From: Bryobacteraceae bacterium
Lineage (GTDB): Bacteria; Acidobacteriota; Terriglobia; Bryobacterales; Bryobacteraceae
Reading direction: 5' to 3'
Assembly: GCA_025350445.1 (NCBI GenBank)
Contig: JANXXV010000598.1
Coordinates: 1 to 5,045, forward strand
DNA: 5,045 nt
The notes below the pieces were generated by a model. It had not been told where the DNA came from. It made no database searches and saw only the letters and a list, made by a program, of their open reading frames with translations. A program made the translations under genes and the position numbers. Position 1 is the first letter of the stretch. Every line of letters begins with the position of its first letter. Shown piece after piece: positions 4,579 to 5,045 of this stretch.

Positions 4579-5045
4579 ATGCCGATTCACCCCACTGCGA
4601 TCGTCGAGCCAGGGGCGCGCATCGCAGAGTCCGCGGAGATTGGTCCGTTCTGCGTCATCGCCGCCGATGTAGAGATCGGCCCGCGAACCCGCCTGATGGC
4701 TAATGTGTTCGTGGAAGGCATCACTTCAATTGGAGCCGACAACGTCTTTTTTCCCTATTCCACCGTCGGCGTGGCTCCGCAGGATCTGAAGTATTCGGGC
4801 GAGAACTCGGAAACCCGCATCGGCGACCGGAACAAGATCCGGGAATTCGTAACCATCCACCGCGGCACCACGGGTGGCGGCATGGTCACACGCCTCGGCG
4901 ACGACAACCTGTTAATGGCCTATACCCATGTAGCGCATGATGTCCAGTTAGGCAGCCACACGGTGCTCGCCAACGGCGTGACTCTGGCGGGACACGTTAT
5001 AGTCGGCGATTGGGCAGTGATCGGTGCGTTCAGCGGTGTGCATCA
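4579..5045 (+). CDS. lpxA: UDP-N-acetylglucosamine O-acyltransferase LpxA (partial, 5' part)
   Basis: LpxA transfers a 3-hydroxyacyl chain from ACP to UDP-GlcNAc, the first step of lipid A synthesis in the cytoplasm. The first 155 codons are present; the gene runs off the right edge. It starts MPIHPTAIVEPGARIAESAE with hexapeptide repeats of a left-handed beta-helix (for example IGPFCVIA, VEIGPRTRL). The LpxA signatures follow: PQDLKYSGE (67-75), IGDRNKIREFVTIHRGT (81-97), GDDNLLMAYTHVAHD (107-121), whose H120 matches the catalytic H125 of the E. coli enzyme, and LANGVTLAGHV (130-140). This distinguishes it from LpxD and from general hexapeptide transferases. ATG 4579 is chosen for its family-like start and the TAAGG (4565-4569) 9 nt upstream. 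It is 15 bp downstream of fabZ and presumably co-transcribed. The full protein is normally about 255-270 residues. Confidence 0.96.
   Translation, partial: MPIHPTAIVEPGARIAESAEIGPFCVIAADVEIGPRTRLMANVFVEGITSIGADNVFFPYSTVGVAPQDLKYSGENSETRIGDRNKIREFVTIHRGTTGGGMVTRLGDDNLLMAYTHVAHDVQLGSHTVLANGVTLAGHVIVGDWAVIGAFSGVH

Noticed and set aside
4099..4590. Minus-strand open frame of 163 codons across fabZ
   Set aside because: It is fully antisense to an unmistakable fabZ and its H/G/R-rich translation resembles no protein family.
1..5045. CRISPR arrays, tRNA or rRNA genes, transposase or integrase genes
   Set aside because: I saw no regularly spaced short repeats, no tRNA-like cloverleaf, and no recombinase motifs on either strand.

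Overview
The window looks like a stretch of chromosome from a Gram-negative bacterium with an outer membrane, most likely an acidobacterium of the Solibacter/Bryobacter type. The pointers are an N-terminus typical of the large Oar-like TonB-dependent receptors with a carboxypeptidase-regulatory-like domain that abound in that group, a secreted two-cupin protein of a kind I associate with them, fabZ-lpxA genes for fatty acid and lipid A synthesis, and moderately high G+C in the flanking genes. The taxonomic call is inference from protein style only.

Layout: (1) 1-144, minus strand, the first 48 residues of a secreted TonB-dependent-receptor-like protein running off the left edge. (2) 214-1077, plus, an exported bicupin protein, divergent from the receptor across a 69-bp gap. 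(3) 1078-1322, minus, a broken 3' end of an M20 peptidase gene whose stop codon directly abuts the cupin stop. (4) 1418-2290, minus, a beta-class DNA amino-methyltransferase, and 2408-2962, plus, a BglII/BstYI-family restriction endonuclease, divergent across a 117-bp gap: a compact type II restriction-modification (RM) system. (5) 2968-4092, minus, an intact M20 (carboxypeptidase G2-like) metallopeptidase gene. (6) 4117-4563, plus, fabZ, then 4579 to the right edge, the start of lpxA.

The main point of interest is how the RM pair sits in the chromosome. It is bracketed by two direct copies of the last ~220-237 bp of the M20 gene: an intact copy at the end of the full gene (2968-3204) and a damaged one next to the cupin gene (1078-1297). 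By hand alignment they are about 87% identical over 210 aligned bases, and most differences are synonymous, including all 13 in one 86-base block. The two gene ends therefore diverged while both were coding, and only later did the left copy lose its reading frame. Two readings fit: the RM module arrived with a foreign version of the M20 3' end and displaced the native one, or it replaced most of one member of a tandem pair of M20 genes. The RM segment also has patches of clearly lower G+C than its neighbours.

Apart from this insertion the genes are ordinary. The receptor and cupin probably act at the envelope, the M20 enzyme in cytoplasmic peptide or amide hydrolysis, and FabZ and LpxA supply and use 3-hydroxyacyl-ACP for the outer membrane.
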